DNA of 64,000 nt from Thetidibacter halocola (GCF_018224955.1 NZ_JAGTUU010000001.1:1-64000); one strand, 5' to 3'. Numbered from the stretch's first letter, positions 16,338 to 25,051 are shown. A program made the numbers and translations. The notes: generated by a model from the sequence alone, not told the origin.

Positions 16338-18656
16338 ATGTTACAATGCCTTTCCGATGCGCTGACCCAACGCGGCTATGACAGCCTGACCGCCGTGCAG
16401 GAGGCCGTCACCCGTGCGGACCTGCAAGACGCGGACCTGCTGGTTTCGGCACAGACTGGGTCGGGCAAGACCGTGGGCTTTGGCCTCGCCATCGCCCCGA
16501 CCCTGTTCGACGCCGACGGCACGCTGGGCGTGGCGCAGGCGCCTCTGGCGCTGGTCGTCGCGCCGACGCGCGAACTGGCCTTGCAGGTGAAACGCGAGCT
16601 TGGCTGGCTGTACGCCAAGGCCGACGCGCGGGTCACGACCTGCATCGGCGGGATGGACATGCGCGACGAACGCCGCGCGCTGGAGCGGGGCGCGCATATC
16701 GTCGTGGGCACCCCAGGCCGCCTTCGCGACCACATCCAGCGCGGCTCGCTCGACATGGGCAGCCTGCGCGCCATCGTGCTGGACGAGGCGGACGAGATGC
16801 TCGACCTCGGCTTTCGCGAAGACCTGGAATTCATGCTGGCCGAGGCGCCGCAGGAGCGGCGGACGCTGATGTTCTCGGCCACGGTGCCGACGGCCATCGC
16901 CCGGCTGGCCGAAAAGTATCAGCGCGACGCCGTGCGCGTGACGACACTGGGCAGCGAAAGCCAGCATTCGGACATCGCGTACCAGGTGCTGCGCGTGGCC
17001 GAGCAGGATTCCGAGAATGCCATCATCAACCTGCTGCGCTATCACGATGCGGAAAACGCCATCGTCTTCGCCAATACCCGCGCGATGGTGAACCGGCTGA
17101 CCGCAAGGCTGACCAACCGGGGCTTCTCTGTCGTGGCGCTGTCGGGCGAACTCAGCCAGAACGAACGTACGCATGCCTTGCAGGCGATGCGCGACGGGCG
17201 GGCGCGGGTCTGCGTCGCCACGGATGTTGCGGCGCGTGGCATCGACCTGCCCGGGCTCGAACTGGTGATCCATGCCGAACTGCCCTCCAGCGCCGAAGGG
17301 CTGCTGCACCGCTCCGGTCGGACGGGACGGGCCGGGCGCAAGGGCATTTCGGCGGTGATCGTGACGCCAAAGACCGCGCGCAAGGCCGAACGGCTTTTGT
17401 CCTTTGCCAAGATCGATGCCGATTGGATCGCGGCGCCTTCGGCCGACGAGATCCTGCGCATGGACGAGGAACGCCTGCTGGCCGACCCGGTCTGGAGCAC
17501 CGAGCCCGAGCCGGAGCAGCAGGACTTCGCCGCCCGGCTGCTGGCCCTGCATGGCCCCGAGAAGATTGCCGTCGCCTACCTTGCACTGCACCGCGCGCAG
17601 CTGTGCGCGCCCGAGGACCTGGCCGATCCCGACACGCGCCCCGAGCGCCGAGAGCGTAAGCCCTTCGGCCCGAGCCGGTGGTTCGCGCTGTCCGTGGGGC
17701 GTGACGACCGGGCAGAGCCGCGCTGGCTGCTGCCGCTGCTGTGCCGGGCCGGCAATCTGGACAAGGACGCGATCGGCGCGATCCGCGTCCAGCAGTCGGA
17801 AAGCGTCGTGGAAATCGCCGAAGCGGCCGTGCCTGGCTTCCTCGCTGCGATCGGCGATGCGGGGCAGCTGGAAGAAGGGGTCACGGTCCGGCCCATGGAG
17901 GGCGCACCCGCCCCGGCGGCCGCGCCGCGAAAGGCCGGGCCCCGTCCTGACCGTCCCGAGCGCGCGCCCCGTCCGAAAAAGGACAGCCGCACCGACGAGC
18001 GTCCCGACGCGGCGCCGCACCCGGCCAGAACAGTCGAGCCGAAGCCCGCCGCCATACCGGAGGCGGCTGCGGCCCCCGAAACCAGGGCGACGCCCAAATC
18101 CGACGCGCCCAGGGCACCCGTTTCCGCTGCCGCGCCGGCCTCCGACCGGCCGAAGGCGCCCGCGAAAAAGGCGGCGCCGAAATCCGACCGCGCCAAGCCG
18201 TACAGCTCAAAGCCTGCCCCGGCATCCGAGCGGCCCAGATCGTTCGCCAAGAAGGTGGCGTCATCCGACGCGCCCAAGCCGCGCCAGCGTCCGCGAACCG
18301 AGGACGGTGCCCCGCGATCCGCCGCGCCCGGGCGCCCTTCGGAGCCCCGCCGCCCGGAGTCCAAGCCCCGCAGCGGTGCGCCGGACAAGCCGAGGAACAA
18401 GCCCTTTGGCAAGCCCCAGGGCAACCCGGCCGAGAAGGACAGACGCGGCGGCCCCGCGGGCGCCGCAACCCGCAAACCTGACGCCAAGCCGAAACCGCCA
18501 CGCGCGAATGCCGCCGACACGTCGAAACGGTTTACGCCGCCAAAGGCGGCAGGCAAGCAGGGAACCCCGGGAAAGCCGAAGCCGCAAGGCGCCCGGCCCG
18601 GCGCATCCCCGCGCCGCAAGGGCCCCGGCGGCAACGAACCGCCCCGTCGCGGCTGA
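16338..18656 (+). CDS. DEAD-box RNA helicase with DbpA-type RNA-binding domain and long basic tail
   Basis: 772 residues. Motifs in order: AQTGSGKT (38-45), PTRELA (76-81), TPGR (125-128), DEAD (149-152), SAT (180-182), ARGIDL and HRSGRTGRAG. Residues of about 440-520 (WFALSVGRDDRAEPRWLLPLLCR...) match the DbpA/CsdA RNA-binding domain. Everything after about 520 is low-complexity Pro/Ala/Lys/Arg with repeated KSD-RAK-type units, probably disordered and RNA-binding. A role in ribosome assembly or cold-stress RNA unwinding is likely for the family. The ribosome binding site is weak. It is the last clearly chromosomal gene before mobile-element debris. Confidence 0.88.
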   Translation: MLQCLSDALTQRGYDSLTAVQEAVTRADLQDADLLVSAQTGSGKTVGFGLAIAPTLFDADGTLGVAQAPLALVVAPTRELALQVKRELGWLYAKADARVTTCIGGMDMRDERRALERGAHIVVGTPGRLRDHIQRGSLDMGSLRAIVLDEADEMLDLGFREDLEFMLAEAPQERRTLMFSATVPTAIARLAEKYQRDAVRVTTLGSESQHSDIAYQVLRVAEQDSENAIINLLRYHDAENAIVFANTRAMVNRLTARLTNRGFSVVALSGELSQNERTHALQAMRDGRARVCVATDVAARGIDLPGLELVIHAELPSSAEGLLHRSGRTGRAGRKGISAVIVTPKTARKAERLLSFAKIDADWIAAPSADEILRMDEERLLADPVWSTEPEPEQQDFAARLLALHGPEKIAVAYLALHRAQLCAPEDLADPDTRPERRERKPFGPSRWFALSVGRDDRAEPRWLLPLLCRAGNLDKDAIGAIRVQQSESVVEIAEAAVPGFLAAIGDAGQLEEGVTVRPMEGAPAPAAAPRKAGPRPDRPERAPRPKKDSRTDERPDAAPHPARTVEPKPAAIPEAAAAPETRATPKSDAPRAPVSAAAPASDRPKAPAKKAAPKSDRAKPYSSKPAPASERPRSFAKKVASSDAPKPRQRPRTEDGAPRSAAPGRPSEPRRPESKPRSGAPDKPRNKPFGKPQGNPAEKDRRGGPAGAATRKPDAKPKPPRANAADTSKRFTPPKAAGKQGTPGKPKPQGARPGASPRRKGPGGNEPPRRG

Positions 18657-18891
18657 CAGCAGCAAGATTGCCATCGGGCCGGTCATGACCCGGTGGCGAC
18701 GTCCACGGCATGGCCCTTTCGGCGACGGCTTCGCGCTGTCGATTGCGCCGCGGGCGCGGCTCTGACGATCTAGCCGCCTCCTTTACAGGATCGTTGCGAT
18801 CCCATCTTGGCGCGTTGCTGTCGTCGGGGGCGCTGCACAAGCAGCGTTCCGGGCATATGCGTCAGTACCACCGCCGCCCCGCCGCATGACC

Positions 18892-19080
18892 CGCGAGGGT
18901 TATACGCGAAAGGGCACACCCTGCCGGCTGAAGACCGAACGCGGCCAGCGGCGCTGTCGGTTTCACGGCGGATGCAGCACCGGGTCGAAGACGCCGGAAG
19001 GCAAGGATTGCCGAGGCGCAGCGACGGCGTTGGGCACAATGGAGAGCCTCCAGGGACAAGCCTGAAGGCCTGCGAAGCCA
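18892..19080 (+). pseudogene. Decayed copy of the HGG-motif gene
   Basis: Translation gives TRKGTPCR, then RRCRFHGGCSTG (HGGCSTG codons at 18964-18984), closely matching the intact gene at 27,074-27,310. Bases 18947-18984 are identical to 27162-27199 over 38 bp. Just after the TPEG codons the frame shifts: ARIAEAQRRRWAQW continues in another frame. No start or intact frame remains. It marks an earlier mobile element related to the island at 21.6-29.8 kb. Confidence 0.8.
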
Positions 19081-19094
19081 GGCGGGCAGGACCG

Positions 19095-19230
19095 TTGCAA
19101 GCTGCATGTCGCCCGTTGGACGCGTGAGGCGCGCATATCACCGGGGCCAATTTGCGCAGCCTGCGGCAAGCTGAGGGATGGACCCTGCGCAAGGCTCGAC
19201 CCGCACCGGCACACACAGACGCAACTTGCG
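19095..19230 (+). pseudogene. Decayed 3' end of the Zn-type gene fused to the decayed HTH gene start
   Basis: The segment reads CKLHVARWTREARI, matching the end of the protein at 26,534-26,842 (RKLHVACWQREAGI), and runs into ITGANLRSLRQAEGWTLR, matching the HTH protein start at 26,839 (MTGADLRAARLAQGWSLR). The ATG has become ATC (about 19,138) and the TGA of the upstream gene has become TCA. The fragment lies after the HGG fragment, the reverse of the order in the intact island, so the remnant is rearranged or comes from two copies. Confidence 0.78.
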
Positions 19231-19403
19231 CAGGGGCTCGGCCTGCATCTGCCGAGGTCGGGTCATGTCGCCCTCAGTCAATTTGTATCAAACACCCGGA
19301 ACGAGCGACCGTTTGACTTGCATCAAGGCCCTCTGGTTGTCACAGGACAAGGATTGGTCCGCAGAAACGACAGCGCCGCTGTCGAAAACCAGTGGAGAGA
19401 ACC

Positions 19404-21212
19404 ATGGCGGGACCAAATTCAAGTGGCGGCGGAGGCGACAATCTGGGGGAGCTCTACGGCGACCTTTGGGTGGTGGTGCGGGATTTCGATCCATCCGATG
19501 GTGGCGGAAACGGAGAGCCCGTGCTGGATGAGAATGGCCAGATCGTGCCAATCGGATACAATCCGGAAACGGGCGAAACCTTTCCGATCTACTTCGTCGA
19601 AGGCATAGAAGAGGATTACGAGGTTCCACCCGATCTGTTGCCCTACATCCAGGAGATTGAGCTCGAGCGAGCGAACATCATCCGGGCGCCCGACAACGTG
19701 ATGGAAAATGCGCTGGCCGAGGCGCTGGCCAAGATCGACGCCGGGACGGAAATCACCGCCGAGGCATCGGGCCGCATCATGGTCGACGGGGTTCTGATCG
19801 ACTCGCCGCGCGAGAACGTGGCGCTCTACCAGCTGATCATGACGGCCGGCGGCGCCACCAGCTGGACAGAGGTGCAAGCCAATGCCGCGGCCGAACTGCC
19901 GCAACCGATCGCCGATCTGATCGCGTCGGGCTGGAATCCGACGGGCCTGCTCGCCGGCGTCTTTTCGAAGTTCAATGCGATCAGCCTCGACGCCGTGATC
20001 ACGTCGCACACGCTGATGGGCGTGAACGAGGTCACCGGGTCGGGCGAAACGCTCAACATCGATCACTTCGGCTTCACCGACGGCGTGAACGAGACCTTCG
20101 ACTATGACCGGGTTGCGACCTATGGCGATGTCTGGATGCGGTGGTATCAGGATCTGGACGGGAATCCGGCCAATCTCGAGGCCGTGCAGCGCACGCTGCT
20201 CGACGTCATCTGGGGGGAGGACCTCAACGGCGACGGTGTCAACGATGTCGGCAGCGGGGTGGGCTGGACGGACGAGTACCTGGCGCTTTCGGATGATGGC
20301 CAGAGTTTCGTGATGGCCGAAGGGTCCGCAGCCGGCATCAACGACTGGGCCCAATCGGTGGAAGATGCCCGCCAGGCCATCTACGTGCTGCACGAATACA
20401 TCGGCGCCGAAGAGGTTGAAGCGCCCCCGGTTCTCGACGAGATCCTCACAGGCACCCTGGTCGCCGATCTTCTGGCCGGCTGGGGTGGCGATGACGTGCT
20501 GTACGGGCTCGCTGGCGACGACACCCTGGAAGGGGGCGATGGCAACGATACGGTCTACGCCGGCGACGGCGACGATCTCATCGACGGTGGAGCCGGAGAT
20601 GACCTCCTTCGTGGTGCCTCGGGCGCCGATACGCTTTACGGCGATGTCGGCAACGACACCATCAAGGGCAATACCGGCGCGGACTTGATCTTCGGCAACG
20701 AGGGCGACGATCTGATCGGCGGCGGCATGCAGGCCGACACGATCTTTGGCGGCTTCGGCAATGACACGATCTGGGGCGGTCTCGGCACGGACCTGGTCTA
20801 CATGAACGACGGCGACGACGTGTTCAACGATCACGCCCAGTTCACGGCCTATGGCGATGACAAGGTCTTCGGCGGTGATGGTAACGATACGTTCAATGGG
20901 GTCGGCGGCAACGACTCGTATGACGGCGGCAACGGCAACGACCGCCTGCTGGGTGCGGTGGGCGATGACCAACTGACCGGCGGCGCCGATGCGGATGTGT
21001 TCGCCTTCGTGTCGGGCGCGGGCCACGGCGACGACACGATAACCGACTTCGAGGACGGGATCGACCGGATGGAGGTCTCCGGCGCGGTTTTCGGCGACCT
21101 GACGATCTCGGATGCCGGCGGCAACGCGCTGGTGGCTTGGGCCGACGGTTCGGTCACGCTTCTGGGCATCTCCGACGCGCTGATCACCTCGGACGATTTC
21201 CTCTTCGTCTGA
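19404..21212 (+). CDS. RTX-type calcium-binding secreted protein
   Basis: 602 residues from ATG 19404 (GGAG six bases upstream). The first ~350 residues have no recognised domain: a Gly-rich start, then a hydrophilic region with LDLNGDGVNDVG-like acidic loops. Residues of about 360-550 hold repeated GGxGxDxUx nonapeptides (GGDGNDTVYAGDGDDLIDGG) that form a Ca2+ beta-roll. The C-terminus (DTITDFEDGIDRMEVS...SDDFLFV) is the RTX end typical of type I secretion substrates. It has no Sec signal and no transporter genes nearby. It lies between decayed island genes and an island-end repeat, so it may be cargo of an earlier element. Direct repeats TTGYATCAA lie upstream at 19283 and 19318. Confidence 0.85.
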   Translation: MAGPNSSGGGGDNLGELYGDLWVVVRDFDPSDGGGNGEPVLDENGQIVPIGYNPETGETFPIYFVEGIEEDYEVPPDLLPYIQEIELERANIIRAPDNVMENALAEALAKIDAGTEITAEASGRIMVDGVLIDSPRENVALYQLIMTAGGATSWTEVQANAAAELPQPIADLIASGWNPTGLLAGVFSKFNAISLDAVITSHTLMGVNEVTGSGETLNIDHFGFTDGVNETFDYDRVATYGDVWMRWYQDLDGNPANLEAVQRTLLDVIWGEDLNGDGVNDVGSGVGWTDEYLALSDDGQSFVMAEGSAAGINDWAQSVEDARQAIYVLHEYIGAEEVEAPPVLDEILTGTLVADLLAGWGGDDVLYGLAGDDTLEGGDGNDTVYAGDGDDLIDGGAGDDLLRGASGADTLYGDVGNDTIKGNTGADLIFGNEGDDLIGGGMQADTIFGGFGNDTIWGGLGTDLVYMNDGDDVFNDHAQFTAYGDDKVFGGDGNDTFNGVGGNDSYDGGNGNDRLLGAVGDDQLTGGADADVFAFVSGAGHGDDTITDFEDGIDRMEVSGAVFGDLTISDAGGNALVAWADGSVTLLGISDALITSDDFLFV

Positions 21213-21234
21213 TCCGTCCCACGAAATGACATGT

Positions 21235-21261
21235 GGCGGGCGCTACAGCGCCCGCCCTTTT
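21235..21261 (+). terminator. Terminator of the RTX gene
   Basis: Nine-bp perfect stem GGCGGGCGC/GCGCCCGCC (21235-21243 with 21248-21256), TACA loop, followed by CTTTT. It starts 22 bases after the stop codon. Confidence 0.8.
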
Positions 21262-21461
21262 CCTGGCAGCAGGCGCTCTGTTGCAGAAATCTCGCAAGAG
21301 ATCGGTTTCGTGACTCCCGAGTGGTAGCAGGGTCTGAGCAGGCCGACGCCCCGACATACAGGACGAGGGCCTGATCGGCTATGCTATTCGTACGCAGGAA
21401 ATCGTGAAGAAGCGGCGCGGCTTTGCGGGCTGGCGAGGGATTTTCAGGCGAGAGTCCCGGG

Positions 21462-21512
21462 GAAATCCAATGCAACCCGCGTCAAGGACCGGAATATGAT
21501 GGAGGATGCAAA
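21462..21512 (+). repeat. Island-end repeat, copy A
   Basis: About 50 bp beginning GAAATCC and containing CGCGTCAAGG and TATGATGG-GGATG. It matches copy C at 29,711 along most of its length. Copy A starts 100 bases before the left att core; copy C starts 101 bases before the right att core. That equal spacing marks this as the right end of another element. The rest of 21,262-21,720 holds the att core and copy B and no gene. Confidence 0.7.
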
Positions 21513-21561
21513 AGCCATCCATGCCATTTTCTGAATTTACGAGAATAAACTAAGCTTCTTA

Positions 21562-21577
21562 GTGGCGGAGAGACAGG
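21562..21577. repeat. Left attachment core (attL)
   Basis: GTGGCGGAGAGACAGG, identical to the tRNA-Ser 3' end at 29812-29827. Only the core is present here; the rest of the tRNA is absent, as expected for the duplicated side of a tRNA integration. The integrase gene starts about 145 bases to the right. Confidence 0.85.
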
Positions 21578-21671
21578 CCGCCATAGGATAATCCGGCCTG
21601 TTCCGCAGAAGTCCCAAAATGTCTTGTTTAATTGGGGATATTGCACCTTCCCTTGTGCGTTACGTTCCGGC

Positions 21672-21722
21672 ATGATCCGATGCAATCCACGTCAAGGTGG
21701 GGGATGTATCGGGGGATACGAT
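21672..21722 (+). repeat. Island-end repeat, copy B
   Basis: ATCCGATGCAATCCACGTCA followed by a G-rich stretch, similar to copies A (21,462) and C (29,711). It covers the ribosome binding site and start of the integrase gene. Three copies around the two att cores suggest arm-type integrase or excisionase binding sites that also autoregulate int; this role is inferred. Confidence 0.55.
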
Positions 21723-23049
21723 GAGCAGCGAAAACATGCGCCGACCGGAAAAGGCTCTGTCGCCACGTTTCGTGGAAACCGTGTCTGACCCCGGCAAATA
21801 CTTCGACGGACACGGGCTGTTCCTGCGGGTGGCGAAGAACGGCGCAAAGCAATGGGTGCAGCGCATCACCATTCGCGGCAAGCGCACCGAACTCGGGCTG
21901 GGAAGCCCGCCTGCCGTGCCGCTCAAGATGGCGCGGGAACAGGCGCTGTTGAACCGGGGCAAAGCGATGCTGGGTGGCGACCCGCTGGCCGAGAAGCGCA
22001 AGGCGCGCGAGGGCATGACCTTCTCGGATGCCGTGGACAAATACCTTGCCGCGAAGCTGTCGGAATTCAGGAACGAAAAGCACCGCAAGCAATGGCGCTC
22101 GACGCTGGACGCCTACGCCGCGCCAGTCATCGGGCCGAAGCTGGTTTCGGAAATCGATGTGCAGGACGTGCTGCGCGTGCTGGAACCGATCTGGAAGGAC
22201 AAGACCGAAACTGCATCCCGCCTGCGCGGGCGGATCGAAAACGTGCTTTCCTGGGCGACGGTGGCGGGGCATCGGACCGGCGATAATCCCGCCCGCTGGA
22301 AAGGCAACCTGTCCGAAACCCTGCCGAAGCCCGCGAAGGTGGCGAAGGGCGACAATCAGCCGGCTCTGGCGCTTTCTGACGTGTCGCGGTGGTGGGCCGA
22401 TCTGCGGCAACGCGACGGCATGGCGGCGCGGGCACTGGAATTCCTGACGCTGACCGCCGCACGCTCGGGTGAGGTGCGGGGCATGACGTGGGATGAAATC
22501 GACCTTGGACGCCGGGACAAAACCGACGCAACCGACAAAACCCCCGCTGCGAATCCCGCGAATTCTGCGAATTCAGGCGCGGTCTGGACCGTTCCGGCTT
22601 CTCGGATGAAGAACGGGCGGGAACATCGTGTGCCGCTGACGCCCGAGGCCGTGGCGCTGCTGGAAGCCCTGCCGCGCATGGACGGCTCGCCTTTCGTGTT
22701 CTTCGCGCCGCGTGGCGGGATGCTGTCGGATATGTCCATTTCCGCCGTCATGCGACGGATGCAGGAGGCTGAGGTGAAGGCGAAGCGCAGGGGTTACCTG
22801 GACCCGCGCAACAAGCGTCCTGCCGTGCCGCACGGGCTGCGCTCGACCTTCCGGCAATGGGCGGCAGAACGGGGCTATCCGCGAGACATGGCCGAAATCG
22901 CGCTGGCGCACTGGATCGGTTCGGAGGTGGAACGCGCCTATCAGCGGGCCGACATGCTCGACCGGCGGCGGGATATGATGGCGGATTGGATTGCGCATCT
23001 TTGTAGCGAGACGGCGCAGGCAAGCAAAGTGTCCAACATTCGACGCTAG
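21721..23049 (+). CDS. int: Tyrosine recombinase (P4-type island integrase)
   Basis: 442 residues with the N-terminal DUF4102 arm-binding region (YFDGHGLFLRVAKNGAKQWVQR), a SAM-like core-binding domain, and the catalytic domain. Catalytic residues seen are R248 (TAARSGEVRG), H371 and R374 (HGLRSTFRQW), H397 and Y407 (HWIGSEVERAYQR). It would catalyse integration at the tRNA-Ser 3' end. GTG 21697 is an alternative start, but ATG 21721 has GGGGGA at good spacing. Residues of about 266-287 form a Lys/Asp/Asn-rich insert encoded partly by GAATTC-containing repeats. Confidence 0.92.
   Translation: MSSENMRRPEKALSPRFVETVSDPGKYFDGHGLFLRVAKNGAKQWVQRITIRGKRTELGLGSPPAVPLKMAREQALLNRGKAMLGGDPLAEKRKAREGMTFSDAVDKYLAAKLSEFRNEKHRKQWRSTLDAYAAPVIGPKLVSEIDVQDVLRVLEPIWKDKTETASRLRGRIENVLSWATVAGHRTGDNPARWKGNLSETLPKPAKVAKGDNQPALALSDVSRWWADLRQRDGMAARALEFLTLTAARSGEVRGMTWDEIDLGRRDKTDATDKTPAANPANSANSGAVWTVPASRMKNGREHRVPLTPEAVALLEALPRMDGSPFVFFAPRGGMLSDMSISAVMRRMQEAEVKAKRRGYLDPRNKRPAVPHGLRSTFRQWAAERGYPRDMAEIALAHWIGSEVERAYQRADMLDRRRDMMADWIAHLCSETAQASKVSNIRR
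22556..22580 (+). repeat. GAATTC-type short repeat inside int
   Basis: Two near-identical 9-bp units (GCGAATTCT, GCGAATTCA) preceded by a degenerate third encode the insert NPANSANSG. The same unit recurs in the gene at 26,534-26,842. The insert lies between conserved parts of the catalytic domain and keeps the frame. Confidence 0.6.
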
Positions 23050-23362
23050 GCTTTGCGTTAGTTGCTAGGCCGCACACAACTTATATGGACAGTCACACCG
23101 CGTTTGCCTTTACAGAAGGGTGGATGATGTAGGAAACTAACAGCGCATCTAGGCAACCGTGCGCTTAGGTGCGCCCTATGCCGTCACGGCAATGACGTCA
23201 CAGGGCGCTGTAAGGGTTATGTGTACGTCCCCTGACGGCATTCTGCACGCCAACGAATTCTGAGCAAGTCTTGACTTTTCCCGTAACGTCTACGTGCGAC
23301 AGTTTTGCTCATGCAGGGGAACGGGACATCAGGGTGCTCAGGATGAACCTTGAGGTGGCTGT
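23050..23362. other. Intergenic control region upstream of alpA
   Basis: 313 bases without a supported gene. It is visibly AT-richer than its surroundings and contains a near-palindromic CGTCA-rich cluster (GCCGTCACGGCAATGACGTC, about 23,180-23,199) and TTGACT at about 23,271, a possible -35 element for the rightward replication operon, but no convincing -10 at normal spacing. It probably carries the promoter and operators of alpA. Confidence 0.4.
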
Positions 23363-23551
23363 ATGCAACCGCTTGTATTGCGGCGACGTGCCGTCGAGCA
23401 GATGACCGGGCTCTCCCGTTCTACGATCTACGCAAAGATGGCTGACGGAACCTTTCCCAAGCAGGTGAAGCTGGGCAAGCGCGCCGTTGCTTGGCGCGAA
23501 TCGGATATTGTGGAGTGGCTCAACAGCCTGGAATCGGGCAGCGCGGCCTGA
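23363..23551 (+). CDS. AlpA-family transcriptional regulator (MerR-like excisionase fold)
   Basis: 62 residues with one winged-helix domain: RAVEQMTGLSRSTIYAKMADGTFPKQVKLGKRAVAWRESDIVEWL is the classic AlpA/phage excisionase pattern. AlpA proteins activate integrase expression and element excision. GAGG lies seven bases before ATG 23363. First gene of the rightward module, three bases before the next gene. Confidence 0.9.
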   Translation: MQPLVLRRRAVEQMTGLSRSTIYAKMADGTFPKQVKLGKRAVAWRESDIVEWLNSLESGSAA

Positions 23552-23554
23552 TCC

Positions 23555-23962
23555 ATGTCGGGCAAAAAGAATGCGCCGTGCAGCGGTCAGGCTGGCACGG
23601 CGCGGGATATTCCGTTTGCGGCTGCGACGGACACCCAAAATGTATCAACCCGGCGCGTCAGACGCCAGAGCAATGGCACGCCCTATCGCGTCACGCCCAG
23701 CGCGGGCGACCCCTTCCGTATCGTGGTTGGGGGCCGTGTCCGGTGGGCGCTCGACCGGCTTCGGGCGGCAAACGATAGGGGCTGCACGCCGATAACCGAA
23801 CCCGCCCCCCGCTGGGCCGCCTACGTTCATTCCCTGCGCGAACTCGGGGTTGAAATCGAGACGGTAGCGGAACCGCATGGCGGCGAATTCTCGGGCCACC
23901 ATGCGCGGTATGTCCTGCGCTGTCAGGCCGCCCCGGACTGGAAGGGGGGCGCGGAATGCTGA
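23555..23962 (+). CDS. Winged-helix domain protein of the island
   Basis: 135 residues. The N-terminal ~50 are polar and probably flexible. Residues of about 52-125 (FRIVVGGRVRWALDRLRAANDRGCTPITEPAPRWAAYVHSLRELGVEIETV...ARYVLR) have the helix-helix-strand-strand pattern of small winged-helix proteins found next to AlpA in alphaproteobacterial prophages and islands. A DNA-binding regulatory role is likely. Its stop overlaps the next start. Confidence 0.6.
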   Translation: MSGKKNAPCSGQAGTARDIPFAAATDTQNVSTRRVRRQSNGTPYRVTPSAGDPFRIVVGGRVRWALDRLRAANDRGCTPITEPAPRWAAYVHSLRELGVEIETVAEPHGGEFSGHHARYVLRCQAAPDWKGGAEC

Positions 23963-24066
23963 TCCTTCTTCTTCTGCTTTGCGGCGTTCCTCTGTCACAG
24001 GCCATAACCGTTGCCTTGCCCTGCTACGCGCTTCTCGTGCTGATCCTGTGGGAGGGCGAGGCATGA
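23956..24066 (+). CDS. 36-residue membrane microprotein
   Basis: ATG 23956 overlaps the preceding stop (GAATGCTGA) and follows a G-rich AAGGGGGG site. The peptide MLILLLLLCGVPLSQAITVALPCYALLVLILWEGEA is almost entirely hydrophobic, with two short membrane-type segments. Its TGA overlaps the next ATG. Tight overlap on both sides supports real translation. Function unknown. Confidence 0.5.
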   Translation: MLILLLLLCGVPLSQAITVALPCYALLVLILWEGEA

Positions 24067-24161
24067 ACCGGCTTCGAATCCTTTACCTTCGCCGCCTTCA
24101 CGGACTGACCGAGGCACAGGCGCAGGCAATCGCCGCCCTGATCTGGGGGATGGGCCAGTGA
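24063..24161 (+). CDS. 32-residue small protein of the replication module
   Basis: MNRLRILYLRRLHGLTEAQAQAIAALIWGMGQ: a basic helix followed by LTEAQAQAIAALIWG. Short proteins with this pattern (YLRR-HGL...AQA-ALAALIWG) are common immediately upstream of primase genes in rhodobacterial prophages and islands. It overlaps the microprotein before it and the primase after it by four bases each. Function unknown. Confidence 0.6.
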   Translation: MNRLRILYLRRLHGLTEAQAQAIAALIWGMGQ

Positions 24162-25051
24162 CGGACGCACGCGACCTGACATTGCAACTCGGGGGCAAAT
24201 GGTATCGCCGCTATGGCAGCGCGCCTTGCCCGGTTTGTCAGTCCGAGGGCCGGAAGGGGCAGAACGCCCTGACGCTGCAAGACGGCACGTGCGGGCGGTT
24301 GCTGGCCCATTGCAAGAAATCGCATTGCGACTTTCGGGACATTCTGGTGGCGGCAGGTGTCGCCCCCGGAGACTATCGCGCGCCCGATCCGCGCGAACTC
24401 GCCCGCCGGGAGGCGGAGCACCGGGCCGAGGCCGTCAAGAAAGCGCGACAGGCCGAATACACCTGGCAGGAAGCGCAGCCGATAGGCGGCACCATCGCGG
24501 AAACCTACCTGCGCGGGCGGGGCATCACCTGCGGCCTGCCGGAAACCCTGCGGTTTCATCCGGCTTGCTGGCACGGGCCGACCGCCAAGCGGTATCCCGC
24601 CCTGGTGGCTCTGGTGGAAGGCGGTGACGGTTTCGCGGTGCATCGCACCTACCTGCGCGCGGATGGCACCGGCAAGGCGGCGCTCGACCCCGACAAGGCC
24701 ATGCTCGGGGCCGTCTCTGGCGGCGCTGTGAGGCTGTCAGAGGCACCGGGCGCGCTAGTGGTGGCCGAGGGAATAGAAACCGCCCTGTCGCTTGCCTGCG
24801 GGCTTCTCCGCGCCCCTGCGACGATCTGGGCGGCTTTGTCCACGTCAGGAATGCGCGGCCTGCGACTTCCGACAAATCCGGCGCGGCTGACAATCGCAAC
24901 CGATAGCGACGACAAGGACGGCGCGGGCAAGGCCGCTGGTGTCGCCTTGGCCGAACGGGCGCACGCGCTCGGGTGGGCCGTGTCGCTTCTTCCCGCGCCG
25001 GATGGGCGCGACTGGAATGATATTCTGATGATGAAAGGGGATGCAGCATGA
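24158..25051 (+). CDS. Toprim-domain DNA primase-like protein
   Basis: 297 residues. The N-terminal zinc-binding region has C-P-V-C (about 22-25) with later Cys/His (LLAHCKKSHCDF). A helical linker follows, then a Toprim domain with the glutamate in LVVAEGIETALSL and the D-x-D of IATDSDDKDGAGKAAG. The C-terminal GRDWNDILMMKG is typical. Plasmid/phage primases of this type synthesise primers for element replication. Overlaps its neighbours by four bases on each side. Confidence 0.88.
   Translation: MTDARDLTLQLGGKWYRRYGSAPCPVCQSEGRKGQNALTLQDGTCGRLLAHCKKSHCDFRDILVAAGVAPGDYRAPDPRELARREAEHRAEAVKKARQAEYTWQEAQPIGGTIAETYLRGRGITCGLPETLRFHPACWHGPTAKRYPALVALVEGGDGFAVHRTYLRADGTGKAALDPDKAMLGAVSGGAVRLSEAPGALVVAEGIETALSLACGLLRAPATIWAALSTSGMRGLRLPTNPARLTIATDSDDKDGAGKAAGVALAERAHALGWAVSLLPAPDGRDWNDILMMKGDAA

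Noticed and set aside
20480-21000. Short-period DNA repeats in the RTX gene considered as a CRISPR-like or satellite array
   Set aside because: The period is 27 bases matching Gly-Asp nonapeptide codons, with no spacers; it is a protein repeat.
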